Shown: positions 26,713 to 36,309 of the stretch, one piece after another | How positions within the stretch are numbered: position 1 is the first letter of the stretch | Layout: every line of letters begins with the position of its first letter | From: Dyadobacter sp. Leaf189 | GTDB lineage: Bacteria > Bacteroidota > Bacteroidia > Cytophagales > Spirosomataceae | Reading direction: 5' to 3' | Assembly (NCBI RefSeq): GCF_001424405.1 | Contig: NZ_LMPS01000004.1 | Location: 1,312 to 65,311 of the forward strand | Length of the DNA stretch: 64,000 bases | The notes under the pieces: model-generated | Told to the model about the DNA's origin: nothing | Database searches by the model: none | Seen by the model: only the letters and a program-made list of their open reading frames with translations | Program-made: the position numbers and the translations under genes

Positions 26713-27579
26713 ATGAAAACCGCCCTCACGCATCTACCACAAAACAAACAAGACGAGTTAAAAGAGCTTACCCAAATTATCCTCGACAAAGTGCCCGCTG
26801 AAATGATCATTCTCTTCGGCAGCTACGCACGGGGTGACTGGGTCGAGGACTATCAGCCGAACTATGAATACGTGAGCGATTTTGACATTCTGATCGTCAC
26901 GAAAGACAAAAATTCCGCAAAGCAAGTCAAGAAATCGCGGGAGCTAGATGAGGAACTGATGGCCGATGATGAAATGACGAGGACGAGCATCATTTACCAC
27001 AGTATTGGTTTCGTAAATGACAAGATCGAGCGCAATTACTTCTTCTTTGTCGATATCCTGAAAGAAGGGGTCATGCTTTTTGATTCCGGGAAATTCTCGT
27101 TAGCAGAGCCTAAAAACCTAAATTCGGCGCAAAGAGTTGAAAAAGCGACAGAACAATTTGAGCATTGGTTCGAAAGCGCAAACCACTTCTTTGAAGCCTT
27201 TGAATTTTTCTTTCAAAAAGGAGAGAGTAAAATAACCTACTACAATAATGCAGCATTTGAACTTCATCAAGCCACTGAAAGATTTTACGCTGCAATTCTT
27301 CTTGTTTTCACGGATTATAAGCCGAGAATCCATGACATTGAGATTTTGGGAAATCAGGTAATAAAGCAACATGCAGAATTTGGAACTGTTTTCCCAATGA
27401 CGAACGAGGAGGAAAAACGGCTGTTTTTGCTTTTGAAAAAGGCGTATATCGATGCGAGGTATAATAGGAATTACAAGATTGAAAAAGAGGAATTGGAATA
27501 TCTGGCTGACCGTGTAAGAATACTTAAAGACTTAACAGAGCGGATTTGTAATGAGCGCATTGCGCAGTTTATGGAATGA
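26713..27579 (+). CDS. MNT nucleotidyltransferase-HEPN fusion protein
   Basis: 288 residues. The N-terminal half is a minimal nucleotidyltransferase, with GSYARG (36-41) and the metal pair D56-x-D58 (DFDILIV). The C-terminal half (about 130-288) is an all-helical HEPN domain with ARYNRNYKI near 246-254 and CNERIAQFME at the end. Separate HEPN and MNT proteins form toxin-antitoxin pairs in which the MNT enzyme AMPylates the HEPN RNase. Here they are one chain, and the canonical HEPN RNase motif R-x4-6-H is not seen (RYNRNY instead), so RNase toxicity is doubtful. It is divergent from the SDR gene, in an accessory patch. Confidence 0.8.
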   Translation: MKTALTHLPQNKQDELKELTQIILDKVPAEMIILFGSYARGDWVEDYQPNYEYVSDFDILIVTKDKNSAKQVKKSRELDEELMADDEMTRTSIIYHSIGFVNDKIERNYFFFVDILKEGVMLFDSGKFSLAEPKNLNSAQRVEKATEQFEHWFESANHFFEAFEFFFQKGESKITYYNNAAFELHQATERFYAAILLVFTDYKPRIHDIEILGNQVIKQHAEFGTVFPMTNEEEKRLFLLLKKAYIDARYNRNYKIEKEELEYLADRVRILKDLTERICNERIAQFME

Positions 27580-27605
27580 CGAGAGAGTTAAGTCACGGCT
27601 AATTA

Positions 27606-27800
27606 TCAGCCCCTCTCGATATCCAAAACCGATAAAATTCGGCCATTACTGGCTTGGGAATAAATGTTATTGAAGCGGTCGGCGGGCCTAAAACCCTTCC
27701 TTGCATCAACCCACCGCTCGGCGATATATTTCAGGTTAACGTACAACAAGGATTTGTATTTGTGAAATGGATTGAGGGCAGACTTCGTTAGAATCCCAAA
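27606..27800 (-). pseudogene. Open frame without start, possible gene relic
   Basis: A 64-codon minus-strand frame bounded by stops, without an ATG, has protein-like composition (KYKSLLYVNLKYIAERW, then RKGFRPADRFNNIY). It was not recognised. Being next to a clear deletion scar, it may be the tail of a lost gene. Confidence 0.25.
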
Positions 27801-27830
27801 CTAATCAAAAGCTGCCCGTCGAAACCAAAC

Positions 27831-28110
27831 CTACAAAAGTCCTCCCGAAACGGTGATCCGCTCGCCAGTTACCCAGACGGCTTCACCCGAGGCCAGGAAT
27901 ACGGCAACTTTTGCGATATCTTCCGGCTGACCGATCCGGCCCAGTGGTGTGAGGGGGAGCATTTGTTTTTCGATGTCTCCGCCGATGATACCCATTTCGT
28001 GGTTCCCTTCGGTGTCAGTCACACCCGGGGCAATGGTGTTGATGCGGATATTTTTCGGGCCCAATTCTTTCGCTAATGTTTTGGTAACATTGTCGATACC
28101 GGCTTTGGAT
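27831..28110 (-). pseudogene. SDR oxidoreductase, C-terminal remnant
   Basis: About 93 codons encode the last third of a short-chain dehydrogenase: LSKAGIDNVTKTLAKELG, then NIRINTIAPGVTDT and the closing VTGERITVSGG. The Rossmann half, NNAG and catalytic Ser are absent. The frame continues upstream only into sequence that reads as an HxlR regulator on the other strand, so the gene is a 5'-deleted remnant. The catalytic Tyr position of YxxxK reads F, right at the break. Confidence 0.8.
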
Positions 28111-28361
28111 AGGTGGAAAACATAAAGGCAGGATCTTATGGTATCTGCATGAGCATTCCATCCTGCGCTACGGAGAACTGGGCAGGACTTTGCCGGACGT
28201 GACAACCAAGATGCTGACCCAAACGCTGCGTGAACTGGAAGCCGACAACCTGATCGCCCGGAAGGTGTATCACGAAGTACCGCCCAAAGTGGAATATACA
28301 TTGACCGAAGTCGGGCAGGAACTCATCCCCTTTATTGAATATCTCCGGCAATGGGGCTAGA
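28109..28361 (+). pseudogene. HxlR-family regulator, N-truncated and frameshifted
   Basis: The plus strand reads IGGKHKGRILWYLHEH, then ILRYGELGRTLPDVTTKML and LRELEADNLIARKVY. This is the winged-helix core of HxlR regulators, which normally have GGKWK where this has GGKHK. The start is missing, and one extra A near 28321-28322 shifts the frame. The family ending (IPFIEYLRQWG) is in the next frame and stops at 28361. It would have been transcribed divergently from the adjacent SDR, a common HxlR/SDR arrangement. Confidence 0.75.
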
Positions 28362-28453
28362 AGCAGATCAAAAAAAGTTCGGTTGCAGTATCTGATTGAG
28401 AACTTCCGCCAGCTGCGCTGATTTCTCGAAAGGCCGTTGCCATAGACTTTGGA

Positions 28454-29200
28454 TCAGCTGGCAAGGTAACCTCCATCCACCGGATAATACGCACCGGTAA
28501 CAAAGGATGATTTCGCACTGCTTAGCCATAACACGAGCTCAGCCACTTCGTCCGGCTCTCCCAACCTGCCGACAGGGTGTTTGGTCACCAGCCAATCCAG
28601 GGTACTGGCATCCATATCTTTAAGCAGCGGCGTTTTGATGAAGGCAGGCCCTACTGCATTGGCCCTGATGCCCTTTGCACCGTATTCGAGTGCTATATTC
28701 TTTGTTAGTCCCACAACTCCGTGCTTTGCAGCGACGTATGCAGCACTATTGGCAAATCCTACATTTCCCAGAATCGACGCCATATTTACGATCGTGCCGC
28801 CACCCGCATTCAGCATGGCAGGGATCTGGTACCGCATTCCGTAGAATACACCCGAAAGATTGATCGCGATCACTTTGTCCCAGGCTTCGATCGGATATTC
28901 TCCAACCGGCGCCGAGGCACCGCCGATCCCGGCATTGTTGCAGGCAATATGCAGCGCGCCGTAAGTAGCCACAGCTGCATCTACAAGTGCCGCATTATCA
29001 GCAGGAGAAGATACGTCAGCCCTGAAAAAGAATGACTCCCCGCCTGCCGTTCGTATCATTTCCACTGTTTCCAATCCTTCCTTCTCCTGCACATCGGAGA
29101 CGACCACTTTCGCTCCCGCAGCTGCATAAATCAATGCTACACTTCTGCCAATTCCGGAGCCTGCTCCTGTAACAATCGCAACTTTATCCAGTAAATCCAT
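28454..29200 (-). CDS. SDR-family oxidoreductase (glucose 1-dehydrogenase-like)
   Basis: A complete 248-residue classical SDR. It has the cofactor motif GAGSGIGRS, the NNAG region (CNNAGIGG), the catalytic Ser in MASILGN, YVAAKHG for YxxxK and the closing FVTGAYYPVDGG. Asp/Val at the end of the second strand (VVSDVQ) suggests NAD(H). Its substrate is unknown. It is convergent with the HxlR remnant and may be part of the same former cluster. Confidence 0.9.
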   Translation of the reverse strand: MDLLDKVAIVTGAGSGIGRSVALIYAAAGAKVVVSDVQEKEGLETVEMIRTAGGESFFFRADVSSPADNAALVDAAVATYGALHIACNNAGIGGASAPVGEYPIEAWDKVIAINLSGVFYGMRYQIPAMLNAGGGTIVNMASILGNVGFANSAAYVAAKHGVVGLTKNIALEYGAKGIRANAVGPAFIKTPLLKDMDASTLDWLVTKHPVGRLGEPDEVAELVLWLSSAKSSFVTGAYYPVDGGYLAS

Positions 29201-29479
29201 GATTCAAGATGTTATGTAAAAGATGCTACGAAGGTATGGACAGCCCGCCATGATACTGGTGACTTTGGCGGCGATTGAAAGTGACATTCATCAGTTTTCG
29301 TTCACATTGATATATTTCAATAAGGTCACCTTTGTTAAGCAGAGAAGCTGCTGGCACCATTTTTGACCTTTTTGCAAGGCGGCGCAAATCCCGGATCAGA
29401 GATTGCTTAACTCAGTCTCTCCGAACAACATCACAATTCCTGTCCCGTAATCATCAACACTTAGCCCGCCGCTGAGCAT

Positions 29480-30088
29480 ATGACCTCCCTGATTGAAGAA
29501 TTTATTAAACAAGCGAGTTACCTGGCGATTTTTCTATTGATGCTTCTGGAAAATATCTTTCCGCCACTGCCGTCAGAAATTATCCTGTCCCTGAGTGGGA
29601 TCGCCGCTGTAAAGGGCGAGATCAATCCCATTCTTGCTGTGCTCTCGGCCACATTAGGCTCGCTTGCAGGCGCGGGTTTCTGGTATTGGGTAGGAAAGAA
29701 AGTAGGCCCTGACCGTCTCGAAAGCTGGGTCAAGCGGAAAGGTGTCTGGATCGGTTTATCGGAGGAATCCTACCAGAAAGCGCTCCGGTTTTTTGACAAA
29801 CATGCAGCCGTCGCCGTGTTCTGGGGAAGAATGGTACCCACGTTCAGGACATTCATTTCCATTCCCGCGGGGCTGGTAGCCATGAAACCGGTCAAGTTTC
29901 TGAGCTACACTTTCGCCGGCACGCTCATCTGGTCTTCCATTGTCTTTTTTGCAGCTTACTATTTTGGCAACAAATACCAGGGTGCATTCGACACGGTCGG
30001 GAAAGTATTCAATTACCTGTTCCTCGCTTTCATCCTGCTTTACGTTGCGCGGCTTGTCAGGAGCTGGCCCAGCAGGAAGAAAGAGTAG
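29480..30088 (+). CDS. DedA-family membrane protein
   Basis: A 202-residue integral membrane protein with four to five helices. The family marks are LLENIFPPLPSEIIL near the start, the re-entrant GSLAGAGFWYWVGKKVG, and FWGRMVPTFRTFISIPAG (GR..P..R). DedA/DUF368-type proteins are undecaprenyl-phosphate or phospholipid flippases that recycle envelope carriers. It stands alone, convergent with the TlpA-like gene. Confidence 0.92.
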   Translation: MTSLIEEFIKQASYLAIFLLMLLENIFPPLPSEIILSLSGIAAVKGEINPILAVLSATLGSLAGAGFWYWVGKKVGPDRLESWVKRKGVWIGLSEESYQKALRFFDKHAAVAVFWGRMVPTFRTFISIPAGLVAMKPVKFLSYTFAGTLIWSSIVFFAAYYFGNKYQGAFDTVGKVFNYLFLAFILLYVARLVRSWPSRKKE

Positions 30089-30154
30089 CGAGTATTTAGA
30101 GGCTTGCAGCAACTTCCAAGATTGGTGATAACAATTTTCTTTCCTTCAAATCCT

Positions 30155-31567
30155 TCATTTGCCTGTTATTCTGATCGATTCTTCCAGCTGTTTCTTCAAA
30201 ATGTCATGATTTTGAGAGGGCTGTGTCGAAAAGATCTTCCCATTCGGATCTATGATATAGGTACTTGGGTAGGCGGTTACCTGATACGATTGAATGATCG
30301 GGTGTGTACGAAGCTGATTTTCGGTAAAAGCATGCAAACCTTTAACGCCAAACCTGGCTACCGCCTTCTTCCAAACCTCCCTGTTATCAATCGATACTGT
30401 TAAAAAAACAATGCGATCGTCATTCTCAAAATGCTTTTTGACGGGTTCAATGGCTTTAAATAGCATGTGACAAGGTCCGCAGCTCGCAAACCAGAAATCG
30501 AGATAAATGGTTTTACCTGAAAATGAAGAAAGGTTAATCTTTTCGCCACTCAGGTTTTCCAATGAAAAATCCGGCGCCTTATCCCCTGCTATCAGCGGCT
30601 TGTATCCGGTCAGCAAATTTTCAATGCTTTGTCTGTGCGCGCTATTTTCCAATGTCGATATAGCAGCCCGCATTACCAACTGATCGGCTACGGAAGGTTG
30701 GTTTGCAAAATCGGATTTCAATGTCAGATAGAGCACCGGATCACGCAGCTCACGGGGCAACATATCTGCCAGCAAACGATACTTTTTTGTGGCAAAATCG
30801 GCCGTCACCGGCTGGACATTCTCTTCCAGATAAATCGAGGCAACTGTCTTAACTGCGTCGGCATAGAACCTGGATCCCGAAAATGCTTTGTCGAATTTCA
30901 ACAGTGCCTGCATTCTCATAACGGATTCTTTACTTAGCCTGTCTCCCTGTGTTTTCAGGATGTTGTCAAAAGAATCGCCAAAAATGGCTACCAGCAGATT
31001 ATACCTGGCCGACAGACCCGCAGCAGCCAGGTAACCCCTGAGTTGCGCGGTACTTTCAGCACTCATTGAACCAGCAGATTGACTTATCTTCTTTCCTACA
31101 ACATCATGCAGGCTGTCCAGCGCCGCAAAAGCGAAATCGACCGGGTAACGCTGCATCTTTGCTGCCACAACAAGCTTTCTTGCAAAAACTTTAATCTCAT
31201 TAATGGAATAGCAAATCCCGAATTTCTCCTTTCCGACACCAGCATAAACAATGGAAGTCGCAAAGTTCAGCTTGTCGTATCGGAGATAAATGCTGTCACC
31301 AGGCGCAATAAATCCGCCAAAATAATTTACTCCGTCACTGATATTCAGGAACGTAGGCGCAGTGATGTCAAATTCATGTTCAAACTTTCCGCCTTGCACC
31401 GGGATCAAAATGCTTACATTCCCGGTTTGAAGCTGTGGCGCAATGACCATGCATTGCAAACTGCCGCTATCCGCATGGGCAACCAACCCACTGATGTACG
31501 CGATCCCCGCCAGTGCATTGTGGCCAATCAAAAACATCAAAAGCTGGATAAAGATATTTGTTCTCAT
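30155..31567 (-). CDS. TlpA-like thioredoxin-fold protein
   Basis: 470 residues from the ATG at 31567, with a signal peptide (MRTNIFIQLLMFLIGHNALA). Residues to about 325 form a family-typical but poorly characterised N-terminal region (DUF4369-like start). The C-terminal 140 residues are a TlpA/AhpC-type thioredoxin domain opening with GDKAPDFSLENLSGEKI, with the redox motif CGPC and the cis-Pro loop AYPSTYIID. Such Bacteroidota proteins reduce disulfides in the periplasm. It begins 25 bp after the XRE gene, so it is the third gene of that operon. Confidence 0.88.
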   Translation of the reverse strand: MRTNIFIQLLMFLIGHNALAGIAYISGLVAHADSGSLQCMVIAPQLQTGNVSILIPVQGGKFEHEFDITAPTFLNISDGVNYFGGFIAPGDSIYLRYDKLNFATSIVYAGVGKEKFGICYSINEIKVFARKLVVAAKMQRYPVDFAFAALDSLHDVVGKKISQSAGSMSAESTAQLRGYLAAAGLSARYNLLVAIFGDSFDNILKTQGDRLSKESVMRMQALLKFDKAFSGSRFYADAVKTVASIYLEENVQPVTADFATKKYRLLADMLPRELRDPVLYLTLKSDFANQPSVADQLVMRAAISTLENSAHRQSIENLLTGYKPLIAGDKAPDFSLENLSGEKINLSSFSGKTIYLDFWFASCGPCHMLFKAIEPVKKHFENDDRIVFLTVSIDNREVWKKAVARFGVKGLHAFTENQLRTHPIIQSYQVTAYPSTYIIDPNGKIFSTQPSQNHDILKKQLEESIRITGK

Positions 31568-31592
31568 GGCTGTTATTAAGGTAAAACTGTGG

Positions 31593-31841
31593 CTACTCAT
31601 CCTGCTGCGGAACGGGCGCAGCTTCTTCATCCTGAAGAATAAACAGGTCCTCAACAGATTTTTCCAGCACCCGCGCCAGCTTGATCGCCAAAAGTGCAGA
31701 CGGCATAAACTTGCCGGTCTCGATCGCATTGATAGCCTGGCGGGAAACACCCACGCGCTCCGCAAGCTCGGCCTGCGTCATTCGCCTTACCGCGCGCTCA
31801 ACGCGGAGCGTATTGACTAAGGTCTGGGGTTTCGCGCTCAA
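31593..31841 (-). CDS. XRE-family (YozG-like) regulator
   Basis: 82 residues. The helix-turn-helix is MTQAELAERVGVSRQAINAIE followed by GKFMPSALLAIKLARVL, the compact single-domain XRE type related to YozG. The start is a TTG (31841) whose last two bases overlap the upstream TGA stop, so it is translationally coupled. The next in-frame ATG would remove part of the DNA-binding domain. This type usually represses its own operon, and the paired palindromes over the operon promoter are its likely targets. Confidence 0.88.
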   Translation of the reverse strand: MSAKPQTLVNTLRVERAVRRMTQAELAERVGVSRQAINAIETGKFMPSALLAIKLARVLEKSVEDLFILQDEEAAPVPQQDE

Positions 31842-32308
31842 TCGTTGCCTCGTTTAAAGTAGGCGATTACATAATAGCGGATCAGATAAGCCAGCAGGAA
31901 AGTAGCAGATACAAAGGCGATTATCGCGGCAAATGCATTTTCAATGTGGTACCCAGGTGTGAAGTAGAAATAGGCAAATGCCACTAAACCGACCACAAAT
32001 TGCGCATAAACGGCAAACTGAATAGATTCCAGCCGAAGGTTATAGAAGTACTCATCGGGCTCTCTGGTAAGAAGCAGCGAAACGATTCCGACTGCGAGCA
32101 AACACAGGGAAACATTGTTGAGAAGCGCATTGATTTCCCAGAAATTGGATGGATAAGGGTAAGAACCGTCCGCCCACGTTTGATCAGGCAAAAAGATCCT
32201 GTAAACATTGATCAGGCCTTCGGTGGAGGCAATGCAGCAGCCGAGCAGTCCGGCAAGCGCGATAAACAGGCCAGTTGCCCGGTACCGGGCGGAGAAAAGG
32301 AGCGTCAT
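31838..32308 (-). CDS. Four-helix membrane protein, partner of the XRE regulator
   Basis: 156 residues, not assigned to a family. Hydrophobic segments lie near 12-34, 64-84, 98-117 and 124-146, with short charged ends. YozG-like XRE genes are often coupled to small membrane proteins of this build, whose role is unknown. Here it is first in the operon, overlapping the XRE gene by four bases. A sensory or envelope-stress role is only a guess. Confidence 0.7.
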   Translation of the reverse strand: MTLLFSARYRATGLFIALAGLLGCCIASTEGLINVYRIFLPDQTWADGSYPYPSNFWEINALLNNVSLCLLAVGIVSLLLTREPDEYFYNLRLESIQFAVYAQFVVGLVAFAYFYFTPGYHIENAFAAIIAFVSATFLLAYLIRYYVIAYFKRGND

Positions 32309-32336
32309 ATTTCTGATTGGCTAAATGAAGAGATAT

Positions 32337-32373
32337 GTAAAGTTCTATTTACCAAATGTAAACAAAACTTTAC
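32337..32373. promoter_or_regulatory. Tandem 16-bp palindromic operators
   Basis: GTAAAGTTCTATTTAC (32337-32352) and GTAAACAAAACTTTAC (32358-32373) share the form GTAAA-N6-TTTAC and start exactly 21 bp apart. The reverse complement of the second matches the first at 14 of 16 positions. They cover the -7 box and predicted start site of the membrane-protein/XRE/TlpA operon. Confidence 0.7.
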
Positions 32374-32384
32374 ATTACCAACAA
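32353..32384 (-). promoter_or_regulatory. Promoter of the membrane protein/XRE/TlpA operon
   Basis: On the minus strand a TTG (32382-32384) lies 21 bp before TACATTTG (32353-32360). The predicted start is about 40 bp before the first gene. Confidence 0.7.
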
Positions 32385-32482
32385 GCAATCGCTCAGATTT
32401 TTAATGCTGTCTTTTAAGATTTGGCTGATTGTTCTCCTTTCGATCCTTTCAGACTAAAAGGAAAACTGACCAACAATGCATG

Positions 32483-33568
32483 TCAAAAATTAACAACCTG
32501 TTCGAATGCAGGTTTAGGCTGGTAATTCTGGTCGAAAAGCAGCGGGTAATCCTTTCTTCCCGGCACCGGAAAATTGTCCAGCCAGGTCGCTTTGTCGGAT
32601 ACATTCCAGAAAGTCACGCTGGTTAAAGTGCCTTTGTATTTGCGGAAAACATCGAAGAGCATTTTGTAATGCGCAGTTTGTTTCGCGATCATCTCTGGCG
32701 TCAATTCTCCTTTGTCCGTTTCCTTCTTCGCGCGCCTTTCGTGTTCTTTTGGGTAAACAGAAACGTCCAGCTCGGTGATCTGAACTTCCAGCCCAAGACT
32801 GGCGAACTGGGAAATGGATTTTTCCAGATCGGCGCGGGTCGGTTCATAAATAGACCAGTGTCCCTGCAAGCCGACACCGTGAACCGGTACATTTTTCGCT
32901 TTCAGTTTCTTCAAAAGCTGAAATATCTTTTCTCTTTTAGCGGCGCTTTCAGTGTTATAATCATTGTAAAATAGCTTTGCATTGGGATCAGCAGCGTGGG
33001 CGTACTCAAATGCTTTCTCGATGTAATCCTCGCCGATAATCTCATAAAATTTCGATTGCCGGTAAATGCTTTCACTGGTATCCGGCACCGCCTCATTCAC
33101 CACATCCCAAACATACACCCTGCCTTTGTACCGGCCCGCGACCGCATCGATATGCTGCTTCAAGCGATCCAGCAATACCTCGCGGGTAACCTGCTTTCCT
33201 TCCTTATCCGTAAAAAACCAGCCTGGTGCCTGGCTATGCCAGCACAAATTATGGCCGCGTACTTTCAGTTTATTCTTTTCAGCAAAAGCCACAATCGCAT
33301 CCGCCTGCTCCCAGGCATAGCGATCCGGCTCAGGATGAATCGGCCCCATTTTCATCGCATTTTCCGGCGTAATGCTACTGAATTGCGAAGTAATCAGTTC
33401 AGCCTCTGGACCCGTCAGGTTTCTAGGAGCTACGGCTACACCAATTGGGAAGTAGTCTTTGTAGGCTGCTTTTAAGGTTTTTTGTGCTTGCGCGTTTGTG
33501 GGGTTTGAAAGTGTAAATGCTAAGGCGATGACGCAAAGTAGCTTGTTGGTGGTTGTTGATTTTTTCAT
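32483..33568 (-). CDS. GH10 endo-1,4-beta-xylanase
   Basis: 361 residues with a signal peptide (about 1-28). The GH10 barrel is complete. The acid/base is Glu159 in WDVVNEA, the nucleophile is Glu266 in ITELDVS, and the substrate-binding HNLCWHSQAPGW and TPENAMKMG are intact. It cuts the xylan backbone into oligosaccharides. There is no carbohydrate-binding module. It is the last gene of the minus-strand enzyme run of PUL 2, separated from the esterase by a REP-like element. Confidence 0.96.
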   Translation of the reverse strand: MKKSTTTNKLLCVIALAFTLSNPTNAQAQKTLKAAYKDYFPIGVAVAPRNLTGPEAELITSQFSSITPENAMKMGPIHPEPDRYAWEQADAIVAFAEKNKLKVRGHNLCWHSQAPGWFFTDKEGKQVTREVLLDRLKQHIDAVAGRYKGRVYVWDVVNEAVPDTSESIYRQSKFYEIIGEDYIEKAFEYAHAADPNAKLFYNDYNTESAAKREKIFQLLKKLKAKNVPVHGVGLQGHWSIYEPTRADLEKSISQFASLGLEVQITELDVSVYPKEHERRAKKETDKGELTPEMIAKQTAHYKMLFDVFRKYKGTLTSVTFWNVSDKATWLDNFPVPGRKDYPLLFDQNYQPKPAFEQVVNF

Positions 33569-33584
33569 AGTTTGTTTTGTTTGA

Positions 33585-33619
33585 AGCTATTAGCTGTTAG
33601 CTTTTAGCTGTTGGCTTTT
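33585..33619. repeat. Heptad tandem repeat (RGCTNTT)5
   Basis: Five consecutive 7-bp units: AGCTATT, AGCTGTT, AGCTTTT, AGCTGTT, GGCTTTT. They lie between the xylanase start and the REP-like palindrome. Confidence 0.75.
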
Positions 33620-33633
33620 TGAGGGTACCGTGC

Positions 33634-33743
33634 TTTGTCACCCTGAGCGCAGTCGAAGGGCAGGCACAGCGCTACAAACATGTTAGATGCATTGCGCACA
33701 TCCCTTCGACCGCCCGGCGGCCCTGTCCGCTCAGGGTGACAAA
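33634..33743. repeat. REP-like palindromic element, copy 1
   Basis: TTTGTCACCCTGAGCG (33634-33649) is the exact reverse complement of 33728-33743. The arms continue inwards with TCGAAGGG/CCCTTCGA, and the right arm has an extra GC-rich stretch (33711-33727). It lies between the esterase stop and the xylanase start. A second, inverted copy is at 51821-51911. Confidence 0.8.
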
Positions 33744-33756
33744 AGGTTATACGGAG

Positions 33757-35739
<1,983 letters not shown>

Positions 35740-36261
35740 TCAATCGAGCGGACCGATCAACTCGATAAATGTGCCGTCGGGATCTTGTACCAGCACAAAA
35801 TGTGCTTTCTCGCTGAGTGCTGTGGGCGTGCTGCCCAGGAACTTCACATTCTGCTTTTTCAAGCGGTCGATCACGGGGTTCAATGCCTTTACATTGATCG
35901 TGATGTACTGCATACCTGTGTCGTCCTGGATGAATTCCGGCTTTTTGTGCCCGGCCTTCTTGCCAAAGCTCATCAGCTTCCAGTCTGTGGATTCAGGCGC
36001 ATTTTCAAGTTTGAGGATATTCACTTCCACAGCCTCTCCGTTGGTCAGCCCGGAACGCTTCCCAAAATCTGCATTGATCGTAAAATTTCCGGTTTTCACC
36101 ATTCCGATCCCATCTACATAAAAGTCCAGCGAGCGTTTCATATCGCTCACGACAACACCTACGCCGATGGTTTTGCTGGTAAAATTGGATTGCGCGAAGG
36201 AAACGCTACCGGTAAGCAGGAATAAGAATAACAGGTAGAATGCCGATACTGTCTTTTGCAT
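35740..36261 (-). CDS. Secreted VOC-fold (glyoxalase-like) protein
   Basis: 173 residues with a signal peptide (to about SFAQ). It has two beta-alpha-beta-beta-beta modules of the vicinal oxygen chelate fold: TIGVGVVVSDMKRSLDFYVD and the metal-site style ITINVKALNPVIDRLKKQN, ending in PDGTFIELI. VOC proteins bind a metal and act on varied small molecules. An exported one inside a xylan locus has no clear substrate. Confidence 0.85.
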   Translation of the reverse strand: MQKTVSAFYLLFLFLLTGSVSFAQSNFTSKTIGVGVVVSDMKRSLDFYVDGIGMVKTGNFTINADFGKRSGLTNGEAVEVNILKLENAPESTDWKLMSFGKKAGHKKPEFIQDDTGMQYITINVKALNPVIDRLKKQNVKFLGSTPTALSEKAHFVLVQDPDGTFIELIGPLD

Positions 36262-36309
36262 ATAATCAAATGATAACTAGTTGTTTAAAATGGTAATAAG
36301 CCTGCGGAT

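Noticed and set aside
31568-31765. N-terminal extension of the TlpA-like protein
   Set aside because: It overlaps the XRE gene in another frame and is Arg/Ser-rich; the signal peptide begins at 31567.
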